Source: Piscicola geometra (lineage: Eukaryota; Annelida; Clitellata; Hirudinida; Piscicolidae). Taken from it: DNA of 64,000 nt. Of the stretch, positions 23,601 to 34,000 are shown piece after piece. Both the position numbers and the translations under genes were made by a program. Below the pieces are notes generated by a model. It was given only the letters and a program-made list of their open reading frames with translations. It was not told where the DNA came from and did not search any database. The DNA lies in NCBI GenBank assembly GCA_943735955.1, contig OX030956.1:9756445-9820444 (forward strand). The letters run 5' to 3'. Within the stretch, counting starts at the first letter, position 1, and the number at the start of each line of letters is the position of its first letter.

Positions 23601-24678
23601 TTCTCATTTCTTTCTGAGTAAAACAGTGAAAAGACACTGAAAATCGATTAATATTTGCCAAAGTTATAGACAAATAAACAGTGTCATGTTTAATTTTAGC
23701 CCACAGTGTATAATGGATTATTTTTGTCTAGGAATTCAAAAGAGATCCTGAGAGAAAGCAGCTTGTGGTCGACATACCTTCTGCTCACCTCCTTGCGCTT
23801 GTAAAAGAAACCTCCCTCAGGGAAGAGAATGAGCCACTTTCTGTTGAGAGTGACGTAGATGTCGTGGAGGTAGGCCCTCAAAAGGTTGATCTGGTGGTCC
23901 CTTGTCGCCTTGCCCTGTGCGACATGGTAAGTAAAGCTTGAGAGGATTGGGTATTTCAGGCTGGTGAACCATAAAGATATAATATATAATTAGTTTTAAC
24001 AATTAATGAGAAGAAAGAAATCAAAAGAACCTCTTTGATGAAGAAGTCGTGATGCACTTGGGAGACCCAGCCGAAGTTGGTATACTTAAACATGATGTTC
24101 ATGATCCAGCAAACCTTGTTGGCCACTCCTGTCTTGGAGCTCAAGTAGTACATCAACAGAGGCACATCTGAAGTCGACTGGTGGTTGCAAACGACTAGGC
24201 AGTGTTTTGAGTAGCAGTCTGATATATTGTCTCCCATCTCGTGAACTGTAGTGTATAAAAATATGTGATTTGAGATACAAGTAAATGCTTTTTAATACTA
24301 CACATAGTACATTTGGTGTTGAAGAGTTTAAACTTAAATTTTGACTATTAAATTTTGAAGAAAAAAAAGAAGAAAAAAAACTATATCATGTTATGCATAG
24401 TAATATACAGCAAAAATTGAATAATTAATGTATTTTTAAATTAAATTCATTTTTTTTAAATATTGAAAATATTGACCGATGACGTTGTTAGTGTGAATCC
24501 AGAAAGCGACCATCTCGAGAAGCCAACTATATAAGGTACCCTCGATAAAGTGATACAGAGGTCGGTAGATGAACTTCAAAGGCCGTATGAGCAACATCCA
24601 AGCCAAGTAAGGAGGAACGCTGTAGAGGTTGTTCAAGACTATGAAAATCAGTCTCAACAAAATATGCCTCTTTTTCAT
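20654..24678 (-). CDS. LPGAT1: LPGAT1-like acyl-CoA:lysophospholipid acyltransferase
   Basis: Acylates lysophospholipids (lysophosphatidylglycerol and related) at the endoplasmic reticulum membrane. Exons, all phase-consistent: 24678-24477, 24245-24031, 23914-23778, 22750-22659, 21449-21063, 20985-20654; total 454 codons plus stop (vertebrate protein about 370). Start ATG at 24678 is followed by a hydrophobic N-terminal segment (LIFIVLNNLYSVPPYLAWML). Exon 2 carries the HX4D catalytic motif NHQSTSD and KYTNFGWVSQVHHDFFIKE. Exon 3 carries the glycerol-acceptor block LILFPEGGF. Exon 5 matches the C-terminal half (LEWLVDLTILYPNAYAL, LQAWFFGVWKQKDLM). The last exon adds an acidic stretch then a C-terminal hydrophobic segment before TAG. 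A poly(A) signal AATAAA lies at 20598-20593. Extra length comes from the Lys/Glu-rich start of exon 5 and the acidic last exon. A hAT (21515-22612) and a Tc1/mariner copy (22818-23708) sit in neighbouring introns without touching exons. Confidence 0.9.
21515..22612 (-). mobile_element. hAT of the cgggaac family, copy 2 (in LPGAT1 intron)
   Basis: Left end tggaggtcggacacgg, right end ggtacccggtctgacctcta, same orientation as copy 1. Flanks gtagagag and aaagcgag agree at 5 of 8 positions, so the duplication has decayed. Interior is shorter than copies 1 and 4 and I see no dimerisation domain. The right end abuts the intron side of exon 4. Confidence 0.85.
22818..23708 (+). mobile_element. Tc1/mariner-type element with ~120-bp inverted repeats
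   Basis: Flanked by TA on both sides (22816-22817, 23709-23710). Ends cactgttggccaaaaataac and, inverted, cactgtgggctaaaattaaa; similarity continues ~120 bp through gtctataactttgRcaaata and ttaatcgatt. Inside, plus strand, is a transposase remnant: FVFHQDGAPSHRARQTV, FISPNL, PANSPD, then in another frame KIWGEMQQRVYQTKFNELKK. At least one frameshift and one stop, with most of the gene deleted. Non-autonomous relic in an LPGAT1 intron. Confidence 0.93.
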
Positions 24679-26599
24679 CTTGTAATAAGTAAAATAGATG
24701 TATTATCCTTTAAAGGTCCAATCCTGTGCGTATAAAAAAAACTATAAATGAAAATTGCTAAAAATTCTCTTTTTTTTTAATTAAAAAATGAAATAATTTT
24801 TTATAATGAAATTTTAAACAAGTGTGAAAAAACTCTTAGACACAAATCGTATCATTGTTCGATCTATGAGCAGCATTTGATTGAAATTAAATGTAAAAGT
24901 TTTACAAAATAATTTTAAAGAGTATATACTTTAATTTATAAATATATTAACTCAAAAATTATTTTTTATATAACGAAGATCACGTTTTCCATTTTTTGTA
25001 TGAAATAAATTTGTTTTGTGAAAATATGCTCATGGAGGCATACAAATTTGGGAATAGAGGTGCGTATATACGGACTTGAAGCTATAAAGCTATGGACTTT
25101 GACCACATTAAACTAAATTAATACAAGATATGTTTAAAATGATTTCAGATGTAGTTAAGTATTTCATCCATATTTGCTCAGTGCTTCATTGTTTAGACAT
25201 CAAGAAAAAAAATTCCACAGATAATTAAATAATCAGTCATTCTTTAATTTGTAAATTAAAAGTTGTTTAGTCCATTATGGCTCAATGTTCCATTATTGGA
25301 ACATTAAGAAAAAAAACAAACAATTAAATAACAATGGAATGTTTAATTTTTAAATTGAAATTTGTTCATAAATGAATTAACTACAATATGATATTAATAG
25401 TTGGTTGGTTATCTTAAAATTGTATTATTGTTGATTTTTTTGGCTAATTTAAGTGCAGAAAAAGTGGTTGATTGGGTGCCAAAAGGGCGGTTGATTGAGT
25501 CAAGAAAAGATTATAGAGGATTGTTTGGGTGCAGAACAAATATTTGCTTGGATATAGGGAGAGTAGTAGCAGATTGATTTGATATAGAAAGGGTAGTTTA
25601 GGGTTTTAGGGGCAGACCCAAAGGAAGGGTATCAGGAACAAGTGTCCCCCCCCCCAAACTATATTTTTCAATTTTTTTAAAACGAAATTATTGTCAAATA
25701 CCAGGTATTTTAACAATATTTTTTGGACCCTTAGTTCATACGTACATTTTTTTTCATGTTTATGGTAGTAATTATAACGAAAAATAACAATTCTGGGAAC
25801 TAAATTTTAATAATATAGTCATCTTAATTTTTAACTTTTCATAAATAAAAAATAAAATCATAAAAAAAGTTTAAAAATTATTATTAAATTAGATTTCGTT
25901 AGCATTCATAGCAAAATAAGAACTTAAATATTTATCGATTAAGAGTTTTTGGCAATTAAAAAAATACCTATAATTTCGTAAATTTGAAAAAAACAATTAT
26001 TTAAAAGTGTAAAAACATATTAGTATTTTAAGGTAGTATGAATTTATAAATTTCTAGCTCATAACAAAAGAAATGCCTCTCCCCCAACAGCTAAAGAAAA
26101 TATTATATTTTTTAAGCCTTAAAATTTAAGGGAAGAGAGAAAAAGCCTCTCGGAGGAAAACCTCCTTAATACTTTTTTACATTTATTAAGTATTTATTAA
26201 TTTATTTGTATAGTTCAGCTTCTTTCTTTAAAAAAAATTTTTCGTAATTTTTAAAACATTTTTATTAAAATAAAGTTTTTTTATCTATTTAATAATTTTA
26301 AAAAATACTTTAAATATATGTTTAAAATTATTTTTAAAAAGCTTAGTTTTTTTATTAAATTTTATATTTGAAAATATAAAAAATATCTGAAAACTAAATA
26401 AAAAGTACTTTCGTATAACCGAGAAATTTTCTCCAGAAGGCTTTAACGCTAATTGTACAATGTTATGCAATTCTTAACCCTTAAACACCAACACGGGTCG
26501 ATTCAACCCATACTATTATTCAATCGCTCACCGTGTTTTTAATTGTGAAGGTATTTTGTTGTCATTTCATGACTTTGTCTAAGTATTTATTGACAACTT
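24679..26599. other. AT-rich intergenic DNA with repeat relics
   Basis: No gene recognised. Contains a truncated palindromic-end MITE at 25282-25450 and, at about 25455-25620, several ggttgattgggtgc-like motifs that resemble the reverse of the 52060-52660 repeat. The LPGAT1 promoter should lie just right of 24678. Confidence 0.4.
25282..25450. mobile_element. truncated palindromic-end MITE
   Basis: Begins with aatgttccattattggaaca and shares downstream text (gaattaactacaatatg, gttatcttaaaatt) with 12146-12512. The matching right end is absent. Confidence 0.55.
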
Positions 26600-26873
26600 A
26601 ACACACTTTTCATCTAACTGACCACATTTCCAATGGATGCGACTTAAAAAATACCACCCTACTCGCATCACTCGACCTATTAGCAGCCTTCAACACTATC
26701 AGCCATTCCATCATCATCGACAGACTTCATATAGAATTTAGAATTGATGGAACTGCTTTAAACTGGCTGTCACCATATTTAGAAAATATACATTATCAAG
26801 TTAAACTAGGAACACACATCTAATCACCAACCTATATACAACACGGGGTTCCTCAAGGCTCTGTTCCTGGACC

Positions 26874-28093
26874 CAGTGTTGTTCCAGTTAACAGTTACTG
26901 TAACTGAAATGGTAAATTAACTGAAAAATATGATTCAGTTAACTGCAACTTTAACTGTAACTGTAATTCAATGCATAACTGTAACTGAAATAGAAACTGA
27001 AAAACAAGAATACTAACTGAATAGTAACTAAAAAATATCTACTTAAAAAATGGGAAGCGCTAAAAGATAAAAAATTGGCGGATGCACGTTTTTGAGCAAT
27101 AATATGATTAATTTATTTTATTCTTCGAGTCCGATTATATTAATTTAGTGTTTTACATAGTTCCTTTTTTTTGACCAGTTGAATTATAAATTTTTTTATG
27201 AAATGTTTAAGGTTAATAGCGGCAGGAAACAAGAGAATGCCGTATGGGCCTATTTTATTTACGAAGCTTCATGCGACAAAAGCGAATTTCAGGTTTCAGA
27301 AGAGGATGATAATGATAAGGAGAAAGTTACCAGGCAACACACTGTAGTTGATAATTATTTACATTTTAAAATATTATTTACTAAGTTGAGCATAATTTAT
27401 AAGCCCTTTAAATAATCTCAATTAAACAGTCGTAAATATATGCAATTTCTATCATTTAGGTTCAGAGAAAATGATTTCTTTGATAAAAGATTATAAGAAC
27501 AATGTAGAAGATCGAATTCGTAAAGATCTTCAAACTGGACATCGCTTTGCCATTAGCATGGATTGCTGGACTAAGAAGGGTCTTACACTTTCATGTCTCG
27601 GGATCTCAACACCCTTTTACAATCCATCAATGCGTGGTGTAATTCAGGTCCTGCTAAATGTTTATTCTGTGTCTCACCCACATACAGGAGAAATGTTAGC
27701 ACTTAAATTATTGAGTACTCTACGCTTCACAAGCGTATGTGGAGAGGGTGTTTTCGGTGTGCAGAGACCTAACCGCAGGAAAAAAAAATCGCCTCAGCAA
27801 AAATCTGGAATTGAAGAAATTTATGAAAATGAACAGCGTATATTATGAATAATATCTTTATATATCCTTTAAATAATTTGACTTTTAAACATTAATTTAG
27901 GCTGTATTATAAATAATAATAATAAATTTCATCTTAATTAACTGTAACTGGGACTAAAAAAAATAACTGAAACTGAAATAGTAACTGAAAAATTAAAATT
28001 TGCATAACTTAACTTGAATAGTAACTGAAAAATTAAATTTTTCATAACTGTAACTTGAACTTGAACGGAAAAATCCGAACTGGAAAATCACTG
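26874..28093 (+). mobile_element. hAT transposon with CAGTG...CACTG ends (copy B)
   Basis: Exact 8-bp target duplication cctggacc (26866-26873 and 28094-28101), made from the LINE codons it interrupts. Ends cagtgttgttccagttaac and gaaaatcactg, with arrays of taactg units. Contains the same deleted transposase as copy A: NSGRKQENAVWAYFIYE (27179-27415) and FAISMDCWTKKGLTLSCLG (27471-27848). Copy A's internal left-end duplication is absent here. Confidence 0.95.
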
Positions 28094-28234
28094 CCTGGAC
28101 CGCTTTTCACCACATACATCTCACCTATCTCAAATATAGTAAACCAATTCAATATATCCTACCATAAATATGCTGATGATATACAACTTCTTCAATTCAT
28201 CATACCTAATACATCCAACCAAGCTACTAGTAAC

Positions 28235-28929
28235 CAGTGTTATTTTCGTTTCATAAAATAATTATAGTTTTTATTTCAGTTTGGTTTTGGAATTAATTAT
28301 AGTTTTTTTTTTTTTTTTCGTTTTGAAAATAATTAAAGTTTTTATTTTCGTTTTCGTTTTAAAAATAATTAAAGTTTTTATTTTCATTTTAGTTTTAAAA
28401 ATATATTAATTTACAACTTTTAACACTATATTTTTCTATCTAAAAAAATTAATTGATCATAAAATGAAACAGTAAAATAGAACTGTATATTAAAAACAAA
28501 TGAGTTTTAAAAATTAACAGTCAATTGAAATTTTATAAGAATTGAGTACCTAAATTATTGAGTAATAACAAATTTAAAATATAATAACAAATTTATGATT
28601 AAAATAAGTGATAATTTAATTGACAAAGCGAAGCGGTAATAAAATAACGTTTTATAAATGGCGCTACTTTCATAAAGCCCAAAGATAATGTTCATAACAT
28701 AGATATATATTTTTATATAAATTATACATTTACATATTATGGCATACTTTGAAATTTATTTAATTTTCGTTTTGAAAATAATTATAGTTTTTATTTCAGT
28801 TTCGTTTTGGAAATAATTATAGTTTTTATTTTCGTTTTCGTTTTGAAAATAAGTTTAGTTTTTATTTTCGTTTTCGTGGAACGATTATTCAGAATTGTCG
28901 TTTTCGTTTTTGTTAGGAAAATAACACTG
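28235..28929. mobile_element. non-autonomous hAT-type MITE (CAGTGTTATTTTCG ends), copy 2
   Basis: Exact 8-bp duplication ctagtaac (28227-28234 and 28930-28937) inside the LINE. Ends cagtgttattttcg and gaaaataacactg. Both subterminal regions repeat ataattatagtttttatttt-type units, oriented the same way. Middle text (aattgatcataaaatgaaac) is shared with copy 1 at 11265-11925. Confidence 0.95.
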
Positions 28930-29655
28930 CTAGTAACCTCACATTTTGCATACAAACCATGGAAACTCGGTTCCTCAATAACTATCTCCAGTTTAACACC
29001 ACTAAATCAGAAATAATAAAACTAGGCACCCCATTTCGACTAAATAGTTTAAATACCATATCATCTGTCGACCTAAACTCAAATAGCATCCCCATCAATA
29101 ACACTCTCAAAATACTCGGAGTCACTCTTGATAGCAAACTCCCTTTCAAAAACCACATCACATCTATCATCCAATCATCACACTATCATCTCAAAGCAAT
29201 CAAATACATACGCCCATTCATTACTACTGATCTTTCCGCCTCACTTTCCCGATGTCTAATACTTAGCAGACTTGACTACTGTAACTCGCGATTATATAAT
29301 ATCACCAATTAAAAAAGAAAGATCGCCGCCCCTGATCTAAGCTATCCTCTCTCGCTAAATGCTTTTTTATCAATCAATCATAATCACTCAAATCATCAAA
29401 ATAAGTTTCTTAAATCTGCAAAAAATAAATTTGTGAATCAACATTTAATAAAATGTATTAAACTGTAAAAACCATTAAAAACGTTAAATGAAATGGGCAA
29501 ATAAAGTTTACACTAAATGAAAGTAGATTTTAAAACTTTTTACAAATGGACTGAAATTGCACTAAAGGGAAATGAATTTATAACAACTATACAATATGGA
29601 CTATTAACTAAAAAATGACATCGCGCATTCTTCCGTAAATCGTGGTGAAATTAGT

Positions 29656-30430
29656 TGGGATACTATGGAAAGCGTACTCGGAAGCATAGACAGCTGATGG
29701 CAATGTTTATTTATTTCTTGAATCAGCTGATTGTTGGTTTCTAACAAGAACAAAAAGCGGCCATATTATTTTAGATTTCGGCAAACTATCTGAGGCGAGA
29801 TAAATCGTAAAATGAACAATAACTGAGACTTCTTTTACTTCTTTTTTTACATATTTTGTTAAAGTTATATGATAGTTCACGATATATATTTCGGCAAACT
29901 ATCTGAGGCGAGATATATCGTAAAATGAACAATAAATTAGGCTTCTTTACTTCTTTTACGAATAATTTTTTGAGTAATGAATAATAATTTTATTCATAAT
30001 GTCAAATCTGTTCACATTAAAATTATTCAAATTGATATTCCTATTTATATACTTAAACAATTACCGAGTCCATCGTAATCCTAAAAAATAGATGAAACCA
30101 CTTCATTTAATTAAAAAATATTATAAAAATTCAGAAATATTGTGCTAAATTGTTTAATAAAAAGTTTTAGCTTTATATTTTTGGTCAGAGCAATAAAGTC
30201 ATCAGCAAAATGTTTTACTAGTAATATTATAGAAGTCAAAAGATCTGCGTGGTTCTTAACTCTCTAAACTAAACTAATATGAAAAAAAATCTTATTAATT
30301 TAAAGTATTTTCTTTTGCCTGTTAGCAACACCGTTTTATTACCATACAGCTATTTAAACATTGGAAATTTGTCTTTGTTAATCGTTAATCTCATTTGCAT
30401 AAATTATGAGTACGCTTTCCAAAGTAAACC
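29656..30430. mobile_element. unclassified TIR transposon with internal tandem repeats, copy 2
   Basis: Duplication aaattagt at 29648-29655 and 30431-30438 (one extra t before the left end). Ends gggatactatggaaagcg and, inverted, ggtttactttggaaagcg: 20 of 23 positions pair. Two tandem ~125-bp units (from about 29775 and 29889) instead of three. Lacks the LINE insertion of copy 1. Non-coding. Confidence 0.9.
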
Positions 30431-31052
30431 AAATTAGTGTATAAACTTTATACTGTTCATTCAACTTATTGATTTAGTTGAATCACTTGTTTAATATTTA
30501 TATTGATAACGTATTTTTAAATGTAATATATTTTCTCATAGTATCAAATCCAAAAATAATGCTAAAAGCATTCCAACGAGTAAAAAAAGAAGCTTTCAAG
30601 TTTCAATTTACAATTTGTTATCAAGAATTAGTTCTTGACTGTTATAGCAAATGGTAAAATTTAATATATTTGAAAATCTGAAAATAATTTTTTATTAATT
30701 ATTATTTTTAAAATTCTTTAATCTCCTCTAGAACCTATTTTTTTACCTAAGCCTGTGTTTTTAAAACTCATTATCTTTTTATATATTTAATAAAAGCTAA
30801 AAATTAATTTTAATATAAGAACTTGAATTCATTCTTAATTATTTTCACTTAATACATATGCTAAACGAGCCTATGTTATTATTTGCACTACTTTGTTTTG
30901 ATGAAGGTATCCTAAAGCAGTGCACATTTCATGGTCAAGAAAGGATAAAGTGTTAAATACAAAGGTCAGTTTTAAATTGTGTTCCTAAATATAACTCATG
31001 ATAACATTATCCTCATTGTAACCATAGGCACACCCTCTGGTTGCCGATCCAG
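30431..31052. other. AT-rich stretch upstream of the first visible EHBP1 exon
   Basis: Probably EHBP1 intron. The exons for the first ~80 residues of EHBP1 were not found here or further left. Confidence 0.4.
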
Positions 31053-34000
31053 ATGTAAGTCAAAGGTTCCTGCTCACTTGGCCTATCCCGGAGAACCAGG
31101 TGGTGGTGGTGACTCTTTTCCGGGCCTCTAGCAGTGCTTTCTTTGAGGAGAAGCAGTGGCTCTTTGAGGTGTATGATGTGAGTACCCCTCCATGCACTCT
31201 TTCAAGAACTTTATTCATGCATTTGTTAAATACAGAGCATTTCTTCATTGCTTCTTAATTTTTTCCTAAAATGAGAAGCACCTCGCATGCCATACAATGC
31301 AGCACCACTCAATCGATCCTTCTATGTCATATGAAATGTTAAACAACCTAATCAACGAACCAGGGCGACTGCTTGCTGGGCTCACACAAGGTCAACTTGA
31401 GTGAGCATGCCTCCACCATCCCCAAGCACCTGAATCTCAAACTGAATCTTGCACCAGCCTACTGCGAGGTCAAGAGGGCCAGTCTGCAATTCAGTATCTC
31501 CTCCTCACTCATTAGACATGGCAGGCCCACGTACGTCTGTGTGTGTGATACCACCTATGTGTGTGTATGTGATACTACTTATATGTATGTATGTGATACC
31601 ACTTATGTCTGTGTATGTGATACCACTTGTGTATGGGATACTACTTATGTCTGTATGTGATACTACTTATATGTGTGTATGTGATACCACTTATGTCTGT
31701 GTATGTGATACTACTTATATGTGTGTATGTGATACCACTTATGTCTGTGTATGTGATACCACTTATGTGTGTGTATGTGATACCACTTACGTCTGTGTTT
31801 GTATGTTTGCATGCCAATAATTTTTTTATATAAATTATATTAGGGTATAAGGGAGTAATTTAGTATATGTTTCTTATGTTTCCTGTTCAGGTGATCTTGC
31901 GTTTTTTTAGAATTACTAACATTTTGAAAGTTTTTTTGTGGTTTTTAAAAGGCTTTAGAGTTGCTATTTAAATTTTTGCTTGAAGGTTTTATTGATTTCT
32001 CTAAACAATTTGTTTGGAGAAAACTATGTTGCATAGCATGTCTACTTACTAACTAACTAACTTACTTACTAACTCCATCTAAACATTCACACTGAACAAA
32101 CTACACCAAGGCAACCCCCATCTTCACCACATCACGGCCACAATGCTACAGTGATGATGACAGCCTCAGCATGAGCAGTGCTCAGAGCGGTGGTTCCAAG
32201 TCAAAAGGCGACTCGGACGAAGAGAACTCTAGTTCAAAGTTCAAAGGCAACATGTTTCGAAGTTTCAGGGTCAAGAAGGTCAAGAAGACGTCCAGTCAGC
32301 AGTCGGAAGACCTTAGCAAAGTGACTGAGAGGTCTATTGGGGGGATTTGAGGGTGGTGTATGGAGGCTTGAGGGCGTGTTGATTAGGTTGCATGAGCGCT
32401 TGATGGTTTTTTTGCGATTCTACTTTATTGTTTGTCTAACAGTTGATGGAGTTTGTGTTTCGCTAGTGCACTCCTTAAGCAAACAGCCGGGTGTTTCTAA
32501 AAACCAAAAATATCAGGATAGTGTTGGCAAGTGCATGATGCCAGTTAGAAAAAGGCTATATATCTAAATATTCTGAATTAATTAATATTTCAATAGTTGC
32601 ATTGCTTACGACAAAAAAGCTGTAGAGCACAAATGAAAGTTGTAAATACTCATGCAATGCGTGCTGTTGTGCAGCTGACATGGAAAAATTAGTATTAAAA
32701 TGCATTTACATTAATAAGCTGTCGAATATTTATTTAGTCAAATAATCAAATAAAAGGCTAAAACGGGGGTTCGAACGGGTTGCGCAAGTTCAAATATTAT
32801 TTTTTGTCTAAATATTTTTGTTAGTATTTTTTTTATGTAACACAACACCAAATGATAAACTAGCAAATAAAAAATAATAATTTAAAATGTATCATCGGAA
32901 ATAAAAAAACACCCTAGCCAAAAAGTCTGCATGTTTTTGTGTGATTATTCAGCGTGTTATGATGACACTGGCGTTCCTGTGAACCTTACAGTCTTTTTAG
33001 TTACAGTATTCAACGTGACAATTCCGATTCTTTAAATGATAAATCAAACAAGCAATTACTGTACCCATGTATTATTCTCAAGGTTTATAAATAACCACTA
33101 CTCTATGATCATCATAATCATCATCATCCTTTTTCTCATCATCATCATAATGCCCAAACCAACGTTTATCACAATCCTCAAACGTCGCAGGTACAACCTT
33201 GCAAGGCCTAGAGCGACTCAGGATTCTGGGCTAGGTGAGTGCATGTGGTAGGTTTAATAATTATACATTTATGATGCGTTTATTTTGATAAAATACGCAT
33301 TTAAATCGTTTGAGAAAATTTTTAATCGTAAATTTTTCGAAAAAATCTCACGATGCGAAAAATTACGATTTCGGTTTTTTCCGTGAATATTTCACGTATT
33401 AAAAAAAATGAAAAAAGACGGAAGACCAATTGTGGAAGTTCTTGTTGATGAAGACAAACTTGAAGTCGTTCCTGAATTCTGCTACTTAGGTGACATGCTG
33501 TCTGCAGGTGGAGGCTGTGAGGATGCTGCCATAACCCGATGCAAGTGTGCGTGGGGAAAATTTCGTCAACTTCTTCCTCTACTGACAAACAGACACCTTC
33601 CACTTCCAACCAGAAGTCGTGTGTACACCTCATGTGTGAGTAGTACAATGATACATGCCTCTGAGACTTGGGCTGTCACCACAGAAACAATCAACCGCCT
33701 TCAACGCAACGACCGGGCCATGGTCCGTTGGATGTGCAACATCAAATCAAAAGATCTCATCAGTTCAGATGAGCTCCAAAAAATGATGGGAATCCAGGAT
33801 ATTGGTGCTGTATTGCAAACGAGAAGAATGAGGTGGTTTGGGCATGTGGAACGTGGTGGTGGATGGATCAACAAGGTTAGAAGAATGGAGGTTTCTGGAA
33901 CGAAACGACCAGGCAGGCCAAAGAAGACGTGGGAAGAGGTGGTACAGAAAGACCTCAAATACCTGGGGGCACGCAGCACTGATGCCCATGATAGAAAAGA

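Larger units (their letters stand above)
26600..29320 (+). mobile_element. L2-like LINE, split by two hAT-type insertions
   Basis: Reverse transcriptase text is continuous once the two insertions are ignored. Segment 26600-26873: LDLLAAFNTISHSIIIDRL, then GVPQGSVPG. Segment 28102-28226: PLFTTYISPISNIVNQ and the catalytic-site text YHKYADDIQLL. Segment 28938-29312: METRFLNNYLQFNTTKSEII, LKILGVTLDSKLPF, LSRLDYCNSRLYN. A tcaatcaatca tail is at ~29372-29384. A premature stop after the GTHI position and internal deletion near 29315 show it is dead. Confidence 0.88.
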
